Below are positions 6,539 to 7,314 of a stretch of DNA of 7,314 nt, piece after piece. The DNA lies in NCBI GenBank assembly GCA_041485905.1, contig JBGPKK010000222.1, forward strand, positions 1 through 7,314, read 5' to 3'. Numbering within the stretch: the first letter of the stretch is position 1; every line of letters begins with the position of its first letter. The position numbers and the translations under genes are program-made. This stretch comes from JAHFUI01 sp041485905 (lineage in GTDB: Bacteria > Acidobacteriota > Vicinamibacteria > Vicinamibacterales > CAVVIG01). The notes beneath the pieces were generated by a model. It was not told the DNA's origin. It did no database searches and saw nothing but the letters and a program-made list of their open reading frames with translations.

Positions 6539-7189
6539 TCAGTTCGCGGAGGGCTTCGCGGCGGGCTTCCTTCCGGCGGGCGCTGCGGGCTTCGGCGTCA
6601 CCTCTTTGTAGACTTCGTCGATGAACATGTCGGTCGTCCACGGTCCCGTGGTCGAGCCGTAGTTCCCGTCGTAGTCGAGCGTCGGGCGCATCGCCTTGAC
6701 CTGATCGAGCGTCTTGCCCTGCCTGGCAGCCGTCGCAATCCGGTCGCGGATGATCGTCGCCATGTCGCGGTACTCGACGACGTCGCTCTGGTTCATGATC
6801 CGGCCGTGGCCCGGGATGACGCGCGTGCCGCCCTGCTGGTTGTACTCCGGCACGGCTATCGAGACGACCCGGTTCAGCCCGTTGATGATCCCCTGAATCG
6901 AGCCGCCGTTCTTCGCGTCGATGTAGGGATACCGGTCGGCGGCAATCACGTCGCCGGCCACGATGACGTCTGACTTGCGGAAGAAGATGATCAGGTCGCC
7001 GTCGCTGTGCGCCGACGGCTCGTTCCACATCTCGATCGGCTCGCCGCCGTACCAGAAGTTCTTCCGCGCTGTAAAGAATGTATCAGTCGGCCAGTCGTCG
7101 ACGACCCGCGTCGAGGCCTGGCCAGTGGGCGCGCTCATGCGGTTCAGCACGTTCTGGAACGCGATGATCCCCGCGCCGTAGCCGTTGAG
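6539..7189 (-). CDS. Metallo-beta-lactamase-fold hydrolase, N-terminus missing
   Basis: These 216 residues form the C-terminal part of an MBL-fold protein. Visible metal-site residues are His in EPSAHSDGDLI (codon 7007-7009), Asp in VIVAGDVI (codon 6950-6952) and His in VIPGHGRI (codon 6806-6808). The HxHxDH motif of the first half should lie upstream and is not seen. Other family-typical stretches are ENVLNRMSAP-like FQNVLNRMSAP, WPTDTFF, GGSIQGIINGLNR, VVEYRDMATIIRDRI and GPWTTDMFIDEVYK. The tail is rich in Lys, Pro and Ala. Members of this group are usually exported; the substrate is unknown. The frame stays open to the window edge, but beyond 7189 it is poly-glycine from poly-C tracts and not believable protein. 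Confidence 0.88.
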   Translation of the reverse strand, partial: LNGYGAGIIAFQNVLNRMSAPTGQASTRVVDDWPTDTFFTARKNFWYGGEPIEMWNEPSAHSDGDLIIFFRKSDVIVAGDVIAADRYPYIDAKNGGSIQGIINGLNRVVSIAVPEYNQQGGTRVIPGHGRIMNQSDVVEYRDMATIIRDRIATAARQGKTLDQVKAMRPTLDYDGNYGSTTGPWTTDMFIDEVYKEVTPKPAAPAGRKPAAKPSAN

Positions 7190-7314
7190 CCCCCCCCCCC
7201 CCCCACCACCCCCCCCCCCCCCCCCCCCCCGCGGCGCCGGGGCCGGCCGCGCCCAACCAGAGGCCAGCGAGCGGAGACCCACCCGGTACCCCCCAGCCAC
7301 CCCCCCCCCAACAA
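7190..7314. other. Poly-C tracts and low-complexity contig end, likely artefact
   Basis: There are runs of 15 C (7190-7204) and 22 C (7209-7230), then GC-rich sequence (7231-7288), then further C-rich sequence to 7310. They interrupt an otherwise well-conserved coding sequence exactly where the metal-binding N-terminal half of the hydrolase should be. Long homopolymers of G on the opposite strand are typical of failed two-colour sequencing cycles, so I treat this segment as unreliable. Confidence 0.75.

Noticed and set aside
6516..7028. N-terminal extension of the secreted protein frame into the hydrolase gene
   Set aside because: It would bury the clear signal peptide starting at 6515, and its sequence is an out-of-frame reading of the hydrolase.

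Overview
The window is GC-rich chromosomal DNA with short intergenic gaps, probably from an uncultured soil or sediment bacterium. The mix of gene families (a DoxX-like protein with a C-terminal extension, a secreted 'FGTW.LN' protein, DUF5996, a bacterial UBP zinc finger) fits Acidobacteriota such as Vicinamibacteria. That assignment is inferred from family distribution; the window holds no rRNA or other taxonomic marker.

Left part (1-2786): the 3' end of an unrecognised gene runs into a heptamer repeat array (CTTAGAA x6). A second array of six heptamers in opposite orientation follows 36 bases later, so the RNA could fold into a long hairpin just upstream of a flavin reductase gene (277-771). 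Eleven bases after the reductase, a GTG-start gene with a strong Shine-Dalgarno site encodes a polytopic membrane protein built from about five copies of a two-helix unit (783-1838). A BenM/CatM-type LysR regulator (1866-2786, minus) converges on this pair. A perfect ATAC-N7-GTAT dyad, the classic operator form of that regulator subfamily, lies 15 bases upstream of the regulator's own start.

Middle part (2883-5443): a minus-strand pair, DUF5996 followed 4 bases later by a UBP-type zinc finger protein, is divergent from a plus-strand DoxX-like membrane protein. The two divergent starts are only 25 bases apart, so at least one promoter must lie inside coding sequence.

Right part (5444-7314): about 600 bases lack an intact gene but contain a decayed VapC-type PIN toxin in shifted reading frames on the minus strand. 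Then, both on the minus strand, come a small secreted protein (6045-6515) and, transcriptionally upstream of it, the C-terminal part of a metallo-beta-lactamase-fold hydrolase (6539 to about 7189). The hydrolase's N-terminal end is lost in long poly-C tracts (7190-7314) that look like an assembly or sequencing artefact at a contig end.

No single new multi-gene system is convincingly present. The best leads are the paired heptamer arrays, the repeat-built membrane protein coupled to a flavin reductase, the LysR operator dyad without a divergent target, and the PIN toxin relic.
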